Origin: Mesorhizobium ciceri WSM4083
GTDB lineage: Bacteria; Pseudomonadota; Alphaproteobacteria; Rhizobiales; Rhizobiaceae
Length of the DNA: 64,000 bases
Assembly (NCBI RefSeq): GCF_000519305.1
Contig: NZ_JAFG01000008.1
Coordinates: forward strand, 1-64,000
Direction: 5' to 3'
Part shown: positions 1 through 6,997 of the stretch, in pieces
How the letters are laid out: every line of letters begins with the position of its first letter
Numbering within the stretch: the stretch's first letter is position 1
Made by a program: the position numbers and the translations under genes
Notes under the pieces: model-generated
What the model saw: the letters and a program-made list of their open reading frames with translations, nothing else
Database searches by the model: none
What the model was told of the DNA's origin: nothing

Positions 1-223
1 AGCGAACTCCAAACAGGTAGCCGATGAACAGCGCCTTGAACATCAAGGTAGGGTCGAGCGGCGGGCGGCCATTGTCGGGGCAATAAAGCGGCGCGGTCAG
101 ATCATGGATGAAGGTGAAATCGATCACACGGTCGATCTTGCGCAACAGGTGATCAGCCGGAACCAACTGATCCAGCGTTACCATCTCGAGGGCGGTCTGT
201 TCAGGGGCGGGTCGCTTCAACAT
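1..223 (-). CDS. IS1182-type transposase, N-terminal fragment cut by window edge
   Basis: The frame starts with MLKRPAPEQTALEMVTLDQL and runs off the left edge after about 74 codons. The opening (VTLDQLVPADHLLRKID, then RPPLDPTLMFKALFIGYLFG) is the DUF772-type N-terminus of IS1182/IS5-superfamily transposases, which insert DNA by a DDE mechanism; the catalytic domain lies outside the window. It is not within any operon here. A minus-strand terminator-like hairpin at 236-261 sits just upstream of its start, which would shield it from read-through from the TetR gene. Whether the element is intact cannot be seen. Confidence 0.8.
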   Translation of the reverse strand, partial: MLKRPAPEQTALEMVTLDQLVPADHLLRKIDRVIDFTFIHDLTAPLYCPDNGRPPLDPTLMFKALFIGYLFGVR

Positions 224-235
224 GACCCAGTGAAT

Positions 236-261
236 CAAAAACCCCCGGCAAATGCCAGGGG
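236..261 (-). terminator. Intrinsic terminator upstream of the transposase
   Basis: On the minus strand there is an 8-bp GC-rich stem (CCCCTGGC / GCCGGGGG, one G-U pair) with a 4-nt loop, followed by TTTTTGATT. It lies between the TetR gene and the transposase start, so it could end TetR transcripts or be part of the left end of the insertion sequence. Confidence 0.6.
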
Positions 262-276
262 TTTGTCAGCAGCCTG

Positions 277-303
277 AAGGGCGGCAGAGATGCCGCCCTT
301 TTT
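277..303. terminator. Second hairpin behind the TetR gene
   Basis: A 10-bp perfect stem (AAGGGCGGCA / TGCCGCCCTT) with a GAGA loop. The plus side is followed by further T residues; the minus side is preceded by A residues, so it could work in both directions. The only gene that ends nearby is the leftward TetR gene. Confidence 0.5.
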
Positions 304-333
304 GTTTTGCGCAGCAGTCGCTGTGGCCGTCTC

Positions 334-942
334 TCAGACGGCGGCATCCGCGCGTTGCTTTACCTCGCCGGCAAGCACCGCGGCTTCGATCAGCGCCGCC
401 ACCTCATCGGCCACGGCCTGTACCGGGGCGCGGTCGCTTGTGGCGCGGGCGATCACCATCAGCCCTTCCAGCGACGATTCGACCAGCAGTGCCAATGCAT
501 ACGCGCGGCGCTCGGGCACCCCTGCCCTGACGAAGGCGTCGCGCAGCAGGCCTATCCACTGTTCGAAGGCCGAGCGGCACAACTCCGCCAGTTCCGGCAC
601 GTCGGTCGGCGCGTCCAGCACGACAGGCGCGATCGGACAGCCGAGCGAAAACTGGTTGTCTTCCAGCATGCGCCCCACCGACTGGTAGATACGATGGACG
701 GCCACTGCCGGATCCTTTTCGGCAGCCAGCGCTTCGCCCAGCCTCTCCGTCACGTCGGCAGCGCTGGCGCGCGTCACCTCGATGACCAGTTGGTCCTTGC
801 CACCCGGAAAATGAAAATAGAGCGAGCCCCGCGGCGCGCCGCTGGCGCTCAATATGTCGTTGAGCGAGGTGCCGTGATAGCCGCGCTGCCTGAGCAGCAG
901 CCCAGTCGTCTCGAGTATGCGGGTGCGGGTGTCGTTGGCCAT
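334..942 (-). CDS. TetR/AcrR-family transcriptional regulator (LmrA/YxaF-like)
   Basis: 202 residues. The N-terminal helix-turn-helix is clear: TRTRILETTGLLLRQRGYHG, then SLNDILSASGAPRGSLYFHF. The C-terminal part has the FSLGCPIAPVVLD stretch found in LmrA/YxaF-like members (TetR_C_33 type). It is divergent from the MDR oxidoreductase at 1045, with palindromic and directly repeated motifs at 994-1026 between them. By family behaviour it is a ligand-released repressor of itself and of the oxidoreductase-OsmC genes. The inducer is unknown; the partner genes suggest an electrophile or oxidant. Confidence 0.88.
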   Translation of the reverse strand: MANDTRTRILETTGLLLRQRGYHGTSLNDILSASGAPRGSLYFHFPGGKDQLVIEVTRASAADVTERLGEALAAEKDPAVAVHRIYQSVGRMLEDNQFSLGCPIAPVVLDAPTDVPELAELCRSAFEQWIGLLRDAFVRAGVPERRAYALALLVESSLEGLMVIARATSDRAPVQAVADEVAALIEAAVLAGEVKQRADAAV

Positions 943-993
943 GTCAACCTCTGTCAGGAGGAACCATTATAGGCCTTGCGCAAAATATGACAA

Positions 994-1026
994 TCGGTCT
1001 ACATAATATGTAGATCAGTCTATATA
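994..1026. promoter_or_regulatory. Probable TetR operator between divergent genes
   Basis: TCTACAT-aat-ATGTAGA (998-1014) is a perfect 7-bp inverted repeat. The same element also appears as a direct repeat, TCGGTCTACATA (994-1005) and TCAGTCTATATA (1015-1026), 21 bp apart, about two helical turns. This matches two-dimer binding by LmrA/QacR-type regulators. It overlaps where the promoters of both divergent genes should lie. Confidence 0.65.
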
Positions 1027-1044
1027 TTCCTTGGGAGGAACGAC

Positions 1045-2052
1045 ATGCGAAGCTACCGTCTCGAAGGGTCTGGGACCGAATCCCTGATGCTGCGCGAGAC
1101 GGCGCAGCCGGAGCCGAAACCGCATGAGATCACGGTGCGCGTTCGCGCCACCTCGCTCAACCGGCGCGACACGATGATCCTCAACGGCACCTATCCGCTG
1201 CAGCCACGCCAGGGCGTCGTTCCGCTAAGCGACGGGGCCGGGGAAGTGGTCGCCATCGGCGATGCCGTCACCCGCTTTGCCGTCGGCGATCGCGTGACAG
1301 GCAGCTATTTTGCGCGCTGGATCGACGGCCGCATCCATGCAGGGCTGATCGATCAGCTCGGCTGCACGCTGGACGGCATGCTGGCGGAATACGCCGTTCT
1401 CGACGAACAATGGGCGGTGCGGCTGCCCGATCATCTCGGCTGGCAAGAGGCGGCGACGCTGACCTGCGCCGGCCTGACCGCCTGGAATGCGGTGACGGGC
1501 GCCGGAATTCCGAAGCCCGGCCAATGGGTTCTGGTCATCGGCTCGGGCGGCGTCTCTTTGTTTGCACTGCAGTTCGCCAAGCTGCTCGGCTGCCGCGTCG
1601 CCGCCGTCACCTCGCGCGGTGAGAAAGCCGACAGGCTGCGGGCGCTGGGCGCCGACCTGGTGATTTCGACATCGGATATGCCGCAATGGGGCGCGGCCGT
1701 CCGCGACCAGACCGGGGGCATCGATCTCATCGTCGAGACCGGTGGCCCGGCGACCTTCGCCCAGTCGCTGATCGCCAGCACGCTTTACGGGCACATCGTG
1801 CTCTTGACGCTGCAGGATGCGAAAGGCGGATCGATCCAGCTACCGGCGGCACTTTACCAGCGCAGCCTCGCCACCATCAGCCGCCTGTTCGTCGGCAACC
1901 GGACCAATCTCGAAGCCATGCTGCGCGCCGTCTCGCAGCATCGCCTGCGGCCCGTCATCGACAAGGTCTTCGCCTTCACCGAGGCCGGCGATGCCTACCG
2001 CTATTTCCAGCAGGGCGACGTCTTCGGGAAGGTGATCATCGACGGCGCCTGA
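1045..2052 (+). CDS. Zinc-type alcohol dehydrogenase-like / quinone oxidoreductase (MDR superfamily)
   Basis: 335 residues, preceded by a strong ribosome site (GGGAGGAACG). The N-terminal GroES-like domain carries the NRRDTMILNGTYPL stretch seen in quinone-reductase-like MDR proteins. The Rossmann dinucleotide site is VLVIGSGGVSLFALQFAK at about residues 162-179. The Cys/His set for catalytic zinc is not evident, so a zinc-free NAD(P)H-dependent reductase acting on quinones or unsaturated carbonyls is more likely than an alcohol dehydrogenase. OsmC follows after 33 bp, so the two probably form a small operon under the divergent TetR protein. Confidence 0.85.
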   Translation: MRSYRLEGSGTESLMLRETAQPEPKPHEITVRVRATSLNRRDTMILNGTYPLQPRQGVVPLSDGAGEVVAIGDAVTRFAVGDRVTGSYFARWIDGRIHAGLIDQLGCTLDGMLAEYAVLDEQWAVRLPDHLGWQEAATLTCAGLTAWNAVTGAGIPKPGQWVLVIGSGGVSLFALQFAKLLGCRVAAVTSRGEKADRLRALGADLVISTSDMPQWGAAVRDQTGGIDLIVETGGPATFAQSLIASTLYGHIVLLTLQDAKGGSIQLPAALYQRSLATISRLFVGNRTNLEAMLRAVSQHRLRPVIDKVFAFTEAGDAYRYFQQGDVFGKVIIDGA

Positions 2053-2085
2053 CCCATCAAGTCCTCAAACCAAGGGAGAACGACA

Positions 2086-2532
2086 ATGACAATTCGTGAA
2101 GCCTCGGCCAAATGGCAAGGCACGCTGAAGGAAGGTTCGGGCCGGCTGCGGCTCGGCAGCGGCGTCTTCGAAGGCGCCTATTCCTTCCCGTCGCGTTTCG
2201 AGCACGGTCCGGGCACCAACCCGGAAGAGTTGATCGCCGCAGCGCATGCAGGCTGCTTCTCGATGGCGCTGAGCGCCATACTGGGCGGCGCCGGCCATGT
2301 TGCCCGCAATATCCACACGATCGCCAAGGTGCATCTCGGCGCGACCGCGGCCGGGCCGACGATCACCCGTATCGAACTCGAAACCGAGGTGGAGGCCGCA
2401 GGACTCGCCGAAGATGAATTCGAGCGCCTTGCACAGTCCGCCAAGGCGGGCTGCCTCGTCTCGCGGGCCCTTGCCGGCGTGTCTCAGATCACCCTCAAGG
2501 CAACGCTCGTTGAAGCCACCAAAGGCCAATGA
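2086..2532 (+). CDS. OsmC-family peroxiredoxin
   Basis: 148 residues, close to the usual OsmC length. The two redox cysteines are visible in AAAHAGCFSMALS (about residue 57) and QSAKAGCLVSRAL (about residue 122). OsmC proteins are cytoplasmic thiol peroxidases that reduce organic hydroperoxides as homodimers. The start follows GGGAGAACGACA. It is co-oriented with the MDR gene and the broken SnoaL-like gene (17 bp downstream), suggesting one stress operon controlled by the TetR gene at 334. Confidence 0.88.
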   Translation: MTIREASAKWQGTLKEGSGRLRLGSGVFEGAYSFPSRFEHGPGTNPEELIAAAHAGCFSMALSAILGGAGHVARNIHTIAKVHLGATAAGPTITRIELETEVEAAGLAEDEFERLAQSAKAGCLVSRALAGVSQITLKATLVEATKGQ

Positions 2533-2548
2533 AGCCAGGAGAAAGAAG

Positions 2549-2936
2549 ATGACACAGGAGCTTGTCATGGACGCAACCGCGTACGATCTGTCCCAGCAGA
2601 CGGCAGAGATCATGCGACGCTACAACGACGTATTCCAACGCCATGATCCCTCGGCACTCGCCGAACTGGGTGGCTGAGGATTGCGTGATCGAGAACACCG
2701 TGCCGGCGCCGGACGGCGCCCGTTTTGCCGGTCAAGCGGCGTGCGTCGGGCTTTGGACGGCGATAGCAACCCAGGCCGGCACGCGCTTCGATATCGAGGA
2801 AACCTTTGTGGCCGGCGACCGGGCAACGATCCGCTGGCGCTATTTCATGACCGACGGCAATTCGCTGCGCGGCGTCAACCTCATGCGCGTGGCCGACGGG
2901 CGGATCGTCGAAGCGATGGGCTATGTGAAGGGGTAG
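2549..2936 (+). pseudogene. SnoaL-like / NTF2-fold protein, frameshifted
   Basis: Starts ATG at 2549 behind AGGAGAAAGAAG and encodes MTQELVMDATAYDLSQQTAE, reading to a stop at 2675-2677 after SALAELGG. The other frame continues without a break as VAEDCVIENTVPAPDG to 2936. The two join into one SnoaL_2-type polypeptide of about 128 residues if one G is removed from GGG at 2668-2670. SnoaL-like proteins are small cone-shaped enzymes or binding proteins of varied function. Either the gene is inactivated or the base is a sequencing error in a G run; the downstream part keeps good codon structure, so the break is recent or artefactual. Confidence 0.8.
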
Positions 2937-2989
2937 TGTGCCCGAGCGATTCCCCGAAAGCGCATAACGGCTTTTCGCCCGGAATAGCG

Positions 2990-3027
2990 CAACAAAGAGG
3001 AGCGGATCAGCGAGACTGAACCGCTCC
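2990..3027 (-). terminator. Terminator of the LysE-type gene
   Basis: On the minus strand GGAGCGGTTCAG / CTGATCCGCTCC pair around a 5-nt loop (one T-T mismatch), followed by TCTTTGTT. It lies 9 bp past the stop of the LysE gene. Confidence 0.55.
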
Positions 3028-3035
3028 CCGTAGCG

Positions 3036-3647
3036 CTACCGGTCGGCCAGCGCCAGCTTCGCGCCGAGCATGACGAAGGCGCCGGCGAATGTCCGGCGCA
3101 TCCAGGTCAACACCATTGGCCGCGAGACGACGTGGCTGCGGATCGAGGCGGCGAAGATGCCGTAGCCGACGAAAACCACGAAGGTCAAAAGCATAAAGAC
3201 GGAACTCAGTTCCAGCATCTTCGACAGCGCATTGGGCTCCGTGGTGCTGACGAACTGCGGCAGGAAGGCGAAGAAGAAGATCGAGAGTTTCGGATTGAGC
3301 ACGTTGACGAGGATGCCGGTGGCAATCACCTTGCCGGCCGAACGCGGCGTCACATCCTGATCGACGCTGAGGCTGCCCTTTTCCTTCAGCGTGTTCCAGG
3401 CCATGTAGAGCAGGTAGGCGACGCCGAGATATTTCAGCGTCTCGAAGGCGAGCGCACTGGTGTGCAGCAGCGCCGCCAGGCCAGTGATGGCGGCGGCCAT
3501 GTGTGGGATGATGCCGAGCGTGCAGCCGAAGGCGGCGATGACACTGGCCCGCGCACCGCGCGAGAGGCCGGCGCTCAGCGTGTAGAGAACGCCGGTGCCG
3601 GGCGAAGCCACGACAATCAGGGACGTCAACAGAAATTCGATGCTCAC
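3036..3647 (-). CDS. LysE/RhtB-family amino-acid exporter
   Basis: 203 residues with about six hydrophobic segments. The opening MSIEFLLTSLIVVASPGTGV holds the S-P-G-x-G-x motif typical of the LysE/RhtB family, and NPKLSIFFFAFLPQFV matches the conserved central NPK...FLPQF block. These inner-membrane proteins export amino acids or homoserine-lactone-like compounds; the substrate cannot be told. The start is GTG, chosen because GGAGGAA sits correctly in front of it. It is monocistronic, with its own terminator. Confidence 0.9.
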   Translation of the reverse strand: MSIEFLLTSLIVVASPGTGVLYTLSAGLSRGARASVIAAFGCTLGIIPHMAAAITGLAALLHTSALAFETLKYLGVAYLLYMAWNTLKEKGSLSVDQDVTPRSAGKVIATGILVNVLNPKLSIFFFAFLPQFVSTTEPNALSKMLELSSVFMLLTFVVFVGYGIFAASIRSHVVSRPMVLTWMRRTFAGAFVMLGAKLALADR

Positions 3648-3728
3648 GATGGTTCCTCCGGCACCCTACCCGGCCAGGAAGGTATCGGGCTGCGGGTCGG
3701 CGCACAAGCGGAGGCGATTGGAGATTGG

Positions 3729-4049
3729 CTACACCTGCAATCCGAGCGCCTGGCGTGCCATCAGACACTCCTCGTCACCGGGCATGCAGGCGCGACAGAC
3801 GTCCGGCCGGACCTCGTAGATGCCGCAAGCGGTAGACTTGCCGATCTCGCCGGACAGCGCCGAGCAGCGCACGCCCTCGCAGCGCATGCCTGACAGGTCA
3901 GATGCGACATATTTTTCCGGGATACGGTCGAGCTGTGCGTCGTCCTCGGTGGAAAAGCGCGGCCACTCGGCCGAATAGGAGCAGCAGGCACCGCAGCTTT
4001 GGCAATCGAAGGTGCCCTGTTGCGACGACAAAACGCTTGCGGCGGCCAC
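3729..4049 (-). CDS. YkgJ-family cysteine-cluster protein
   Basis: The cysteine pattern CQSCGACC, then MRCEGVRCSAL, ACGIYEVRPDVCRACMPGDE is the YkgJ (CxxCxxCC) cluster, a predicted zinc or iron-sulfur-binding protein of unknown function. The frame is open further upstream to 4229, but that part is the antisense of another small gene, so a GTG at 4047-4049 is taken as the start (106 residues); a TTG closer to the Cys motif is also possible. It follows three small co-oriented genes. Confidence 0.75.
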   Translation of the reverse strand: MAAASVLSSQQGTFDCQSCGACCSYSAEWPRFSTEDDAQLDRIPEKYVASDLSGMRCEGVRCSALSGEIGKSTACGIYEVRPDVCRACMPGDEECLMARQALGLQV

Positions 4050-4104
4050 CAGGGCGGACAGCCCTGGCGCGGCGGAGTTGCGATCGGCGTCTTGCGGCAA
4101 GGCG

Positions 4105-4272
4105 CTATTTCTTCTTAGCCGTCTTGCCCTTCGGCGAATCCGCCGGCGACTTGAACAGATCGGTCGCGGCTTCGGTGGCGTCGCCGGCTTTCGGCGCGGC
4201 AAACGGCTTGGCCGGTTTTGCCGCGGCACCCGAGGCTGCCGGCTGATCCTTGGAGGAGAATTTTATGGCCAT
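4105..4272 (-). CDS. Small Lys/Ala-rich hypothetical protein (55 aa)
   Basis: Begins MAIKFSSKDQPAASG and ends SPKGKTAKKK, with TAG at 4105-4107. Composition is Ala/Lys/Pro-rich and probably disordered, with a basic tail. The start is 1 bp beyond the stop of the 135-residue gene upstream, so the two are likely translationally coupled; a GGAG-rich stretch within the end of that gene may help. Low-complexity basic proteins like this are common in rhizobia; no function is recognised. Confidence 0.55.
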   Translation of the reverse strand: MAIKFSSKDQPAASGAAAKPAKPFAAPKAGDATEAATDLFKSPADSPKGKTAKKK

Positions 4273-4273
4273 G

Positions 4274-4681
4274 TCAGTCCTCGTCGTCGAAGCGCGATGA
4301 TGGGGCGCGCGGATTGCGCAGGCGGCCGATCAGCGCCGAAACGGCCGTGATGTTCATTTCCTCGGGCGACCAGTTTTTCACCGCCTCGATGTGATGGGCC
4401 GCCAGCTCGCGATGCGTGCTGCCGCTGTAGGCGGCGTCCTGATACGTCACCCGCTCATGGGTCTTGGCGTCTTCGCGGACATATTCGATCAGGTAGTTCG
4501 GGCATTCGGCGCGGCCGCGCACGCCGACGCGCACCTGGGCATCACCGTGGGCACGCTTGCAGCGTTCGAGCTTTTCCAGCACACGCCGGACGAATTCGAC
4601 CGGCTTGTCGAGGCCTTCGACCATGTCGGCAATGGTTGCGTCGGCGGCGATCGGTGTTGGCGGTACGCGCTTGGTGGCCAT
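4274..4681 (-). CDS. Hypothetical protein (135 aa)
   Basis: Start ATG at 4681 overlaps the stop of the upstream 75-residue gene (TGATG). Sequence begins MATKRVPPTPIAADATIADM and ends in a conserved-looking stretch with HREL, HHIEAVKNWSPEEMN and an acidic tail FDDED. No domain is recognised. Tight overlaps on both sides make it the middle member of a three-gene unit of small proteins. Confidence 0.65.
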   Translation of the reverse strand: MATKRVPPTPIAADATIADMVEGLDKPVEFVRRVLEKLERCKRAHGDAQVRVGVRGRAECPNYLIEYVREDAKTHERVTYQDAAYSGSTHRELAAHHIEAVKNWSPEEMNITAVSALIGRLRNPRAPSSRFDDED

Positions 4682-4908
4682 CAGCGTCGTCCGGCCCGCT
4701 TCGGCAAAGCGGCTAGCGCGGCGGCGGCGGCCATCTCGTCGGCCTCCTTCTCCAGGCGCAATTCGCGCAGACGCGCGGTCTTGGCTTCGCGTGCCTCGCT
4801 GACGGCGTCGCGCTCGGAATTGATGCGGTTGAGCGACATCGACTGGGTTTGCGTCTTGCTGAACAGGGACACGGCCTGATCGACGGTTGTCTTTGAACTG
4901 GTGGTCAA
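4681..4908 (-). CDS. Hypothetical charged helical protein (75 aa)
   Basis: MTTSSKTTVDQAVSLFSKTQ followed by a long charged run with Glu/Arg/Lys heptad-like spacing (about residues 28-60), suggesting one amphipathic or coiled-coil helix. It is preceded by CAGGAGAAAG, a good ribosome site. First gene of the 4908-4105 unit. No family is recognised. Confidence 0.6.
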   Translation of the reverse strand: MTTSSKTTVDQAVSLFSKTQTQSMSLNRINSERDAVSEAREAKTARLRELRLEKEADEMAAAAALAALPKRAGRR

Positions 4909-5062
4909 ATCTTTCTCCTGTCAGGAGCCTGTGCCGATGGAGCGAGACCGGGTCTTCGGTCAGGATCACGCACAAAGCAATACGCGTGGCGAATTCAAAT
5001 TGCTGGAGCGTCCCTTAGCACGTCCAGGCCGGCGCGCAGCGCACTTTCGGCGGCAAGGCGCG

Positions 5063-5095
5063 CAAAATGAAAAAGGCCAGGCACCGCCTGACCTT
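5063..5095 (-). terminator. Terminator downstream of the cold-shock gene
   Basis: Minus strand: AAGGTCAGGC / GCCTGGCCTT stem with a 3-nt loop (one mismatch), then TTTTTCATTTT. It lies about 180 bp past the stop of the cold-shock gene; the 4909-5272 stretch otherwise shows no convincing coding sequence. Confidence 0.65.
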
Positions 5096-5272
5096 CCATG
5101 AGAGCGTCGCGCAACCGGATGACATCCAAAAAGATGCACCGGGATGCACGGGAACGCCCTGCTTATGCACATGATATGCCGTGGAAACTCAGGTTCCCGC
5201 GGCCATGCGCCCGAATTCGCCACTCACCGGTGCCAGTACATCCGTGGTCACCGGGAGAGCTGAATTCGTTTT

Positions 5273-5482
5273 TCAGGCCGCCTTCAACTGGTCGGCGGAC
5301 ATCTTGCCCGACTTGTTGTCGCGGACCATCTCGTAGCCGAGCTTCTGGCCCTCGACGATGTCGCGCATGCCGGCGCGCTCTACGGCCGAGATGTGGACAA
5401 AAACGTCGGCAGAGCCGTCGTCAGGCTGAATAAAACCAAAACCTTTGGTGGCGTTGAACCATTTAACTGTGCCGGTGCTCAT
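5273..5482 (-). CDS. cspA: Cold-shock domain protein (CspA family)
   Basis: 69 residues, MSTGTVKWFNATKGFGFIQP, then DVFVHISAVERAG. RNP1 (KGFGFI) and RNP2 (VFVHI) are both intact. CspA proteins are single OB-fold RNA chaperones that melt secondary structure. The frame is open upstream, but the conserved domain and GGGTTCGTC context fix the start at 5482. A long upstream gap (5483 to about 5860) could hold the long 5' leader typical of cold-shock mRNAs. Confidence 0.93.
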   Translation of the reverse strand: MSTGTVKWFNATKGFGFIQPDDGSADVFVHISAVERAGMRDIVEGQKLGYEMVRDNKSGKMSADQLKAA

Positions 5483-5860
5483 GACGAACCCTTTCCATGG
5501 CAAATATTCGTTCGACGCCATGCGGATGCACAACGTCGTTTGTCCCGATTTTTGATGTGGGAAGTTCGTCAAAGGCGCGCTCGAAAGCGCGGATAACAAA
5601 AGTCAGTCAAACAAATATCGACGATTTGCTTGTAGGCTTCTTTTGGTGCGCTGTCAAATTTGCATAAAGCCACAGCTGCGGAATTCGTCCAAAACACCTG
5701 ACCAAAACACCTGGCATGACGGCAAAGGGGGCGCCAAACAGCGCGCTTGCGCCACCTTGAAAAAATTTCGCGGCACCTCTGGAACCATCTGCGCAGACGC
5801 GCATTTATTCCGTGTCATCAGCAGTTCATGAGAGCAATCGAATAACAGTTGATGGCAAAG
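5483..5860. other. Intergenic region upstream of the cold-shock gene
   Basis: About 380 bp without a convincing gene. It contains the leader and promoter of the leftward cold-shock gene. The short open frames on both strands have no ribosome site or recognisable motif. It ends at the GST terminator. Confidence 0.5.
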
Positions 5861-5900
5861 ACGCCCCCCGCACGATAAAAGGTGCGAGGGGCGTTTTCGT
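5861..5900 (-). terminator. Bidirectional terminator behind the GST gene
   Basis: ACGCCCCCCGCAC (5861-5873) pairs with GTGCGAGGGGCGT (5882-5894), one mismatch, 8-nt loop. The plus side continues into TTTTCGTTT and the minus side into a short T-containing run. It sits 14 bp beyond the GST stop codon. Confidence 0.75.
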
Positions 5901-5907
5901 TTGGATC

Positions 5908-6561
5908 CTATTCGTCCGGGCCGGGTTCCGGCCACGTCTCCCTGCCCGCCTCGGTATACCAGTGGCGCATCGCCGGCGTTGCCAGCACGGCGTCGACATA
6001 GGCGCGCGTATCCGGCGCCAGCGTGCCGCCATAGGTATCGAAACGGGTGACAACAGGCGCATACATGGCATCGGCCGCGGTGAAGTGGCCGAACAGGAAC
6101 GGGCCGCCCTTGCCGTATTTTTCCCGGCACGCGCGCCACAGCGCCTCGATGCGGGCGCGCTGCGCCTCGCCCTCGGCGTCGAGCGGCTTGTGGCCCTTGG
6201 GCCGGCGCAAATTCATCGGCCAGCCATAGCGGACCTCGCGAAAGCCGGAATGCATCTCGGTCGCAGCCGAACGCGCCAGCGCACGGGCATCGATATCGGC
6301 GGGCCAGAGCTTTTTCTGCGGAAACAGGTCGGCAAGATATTCAAGGATGGCAAGAGTTTCCCAGACGATCTTGCCATTGTGATTCAGCACCGGCACCTGA
6401 CCGGTCGGCGACACTTTCGCCAGATTGGCAAAGGTCTCAGGTGTCCGCAGCCGCACGAAACCTTCCTCGAACGGGATCTCCAGATGCCTCATCGCCAGCC
6501 ATGGCCGCAGCGACCATGAGGAGAAACACTTGTTGCCGATATAGAGCGTGAATTCAGCCAT
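5908..6561 (-). CDS. Glutathione S-transferase family protein
   Basis: 217 residues starting MAEFTLYIGNKCFSSWSLRP. The thioredoxin-like N-terminal domain includes SPTGQVPVL (the cis-Pro glutathione-binding segment) and WETLAILEYLAD. The C-terminal helical domain contains GPFLFGHFTAADAMYAPVV. The CFSSWSLRPW motif resembles maleylacetoacetate-isomerase/zeta-like GSTs, with the active Ser in S-S-W. It is cytoplasmic and conjugates or isomerises electrophiles. The start was chosen at the domain beginning rather than the longer 6585 start. Confidence 0.9.
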   Translation of the reverse strand: MAEFTLYIGNKCFSSWSLRPWLAMRHLEIPFEEGFVRLRTPETFANLAKVSPTGQVPVLNHNGKIVWETLAILEYLADLFPQKKLWPADIDARALARSAATEMHSGFREVRYGWPMNLRRPKGHKPLDAEGEAQRARIEALWRACREKYGKGGPFLFGHFTAADAMYAPVVTRFDTYGGTLAPDTRAYVDAVLATPAMRHWYTEAGRETWPEPGPDE

Positions 6562-6759
6562 TTTTCTCCCCGTACGCTCGGCCATCCAAAATCCATGGTC
6601 GGCGCGTGTTCACAGCCTAGCCCACCAGCCTTGCCCCAGGCGGCGGCTGCGCGACCTGATCTGCTGTCCGGGCGACGCCTGGAACCTAACCGACACCGGC
6701 TCGTTAGCTACCCGCAAATGAATTCCCCCGAATTCAAAAATCCCAGGAGATGCGCAAAA

Positions 6760-6939
6760 ATGGTGAACAAGGATCAGGTCGCGGGCGTGGCCAAGCAGGT
6801 CAAGGGCTCGGTCAAGGAAGCCGCAGGCAAGGCAACCGGCAACAGGCAGACCCAGGCCGAAGGCACGGGCGACAGGATCGCCGGCAAGGTGCAGAAGGCC
6901 TATGGCGACGTCAAGGACAAGGTCAAGAAGGCGCTCTGA
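6760..6939 (+). CDS. CsbD-family stress-response protein
   Basis: 59 residues: MVNKDQVAGVAKQVKGSVKE, then GDRIAGKVQKAYGDVKDKVK. This is the full CsbD repeat, a small hydrophilic helical protein induced by general stress in many bacteria; its molecular role is unknown. CCAGGAG lies 10 bp before the ATG. It is followed directly by a terminator, so it is monocistronic. Confidence 0.92.
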   Translation: MVNKDQVAGVAKQVKGSVKEAAGKATGNRQTQAEGTGDRIAGKVQKAYGDVKDKVKKAL

Positions 6940-6971
6940 TCCGACATCGAGAAACGCGCTTTATCGAGGGA

Positions 6972-6997
6972 AAGGCGGTCGCGAAGGCCGCCTTTTT
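6972..6997 (+). terminator. Terminator of the CsbD gene
   Basis: AAGGCGG (6972-6978) pairs with CCGCCTT (6988-6994), and the T run extends to 6997. The stop codon of the convergent phosphoesterase gene begins at the end of the T run. Confidence 0.75.

Noticed and set aside
4966..5223. 85-codon minus-strand frame
   Set aside because: It crosses a terminator hairpin and has no ribosome site or recognisable protein features.
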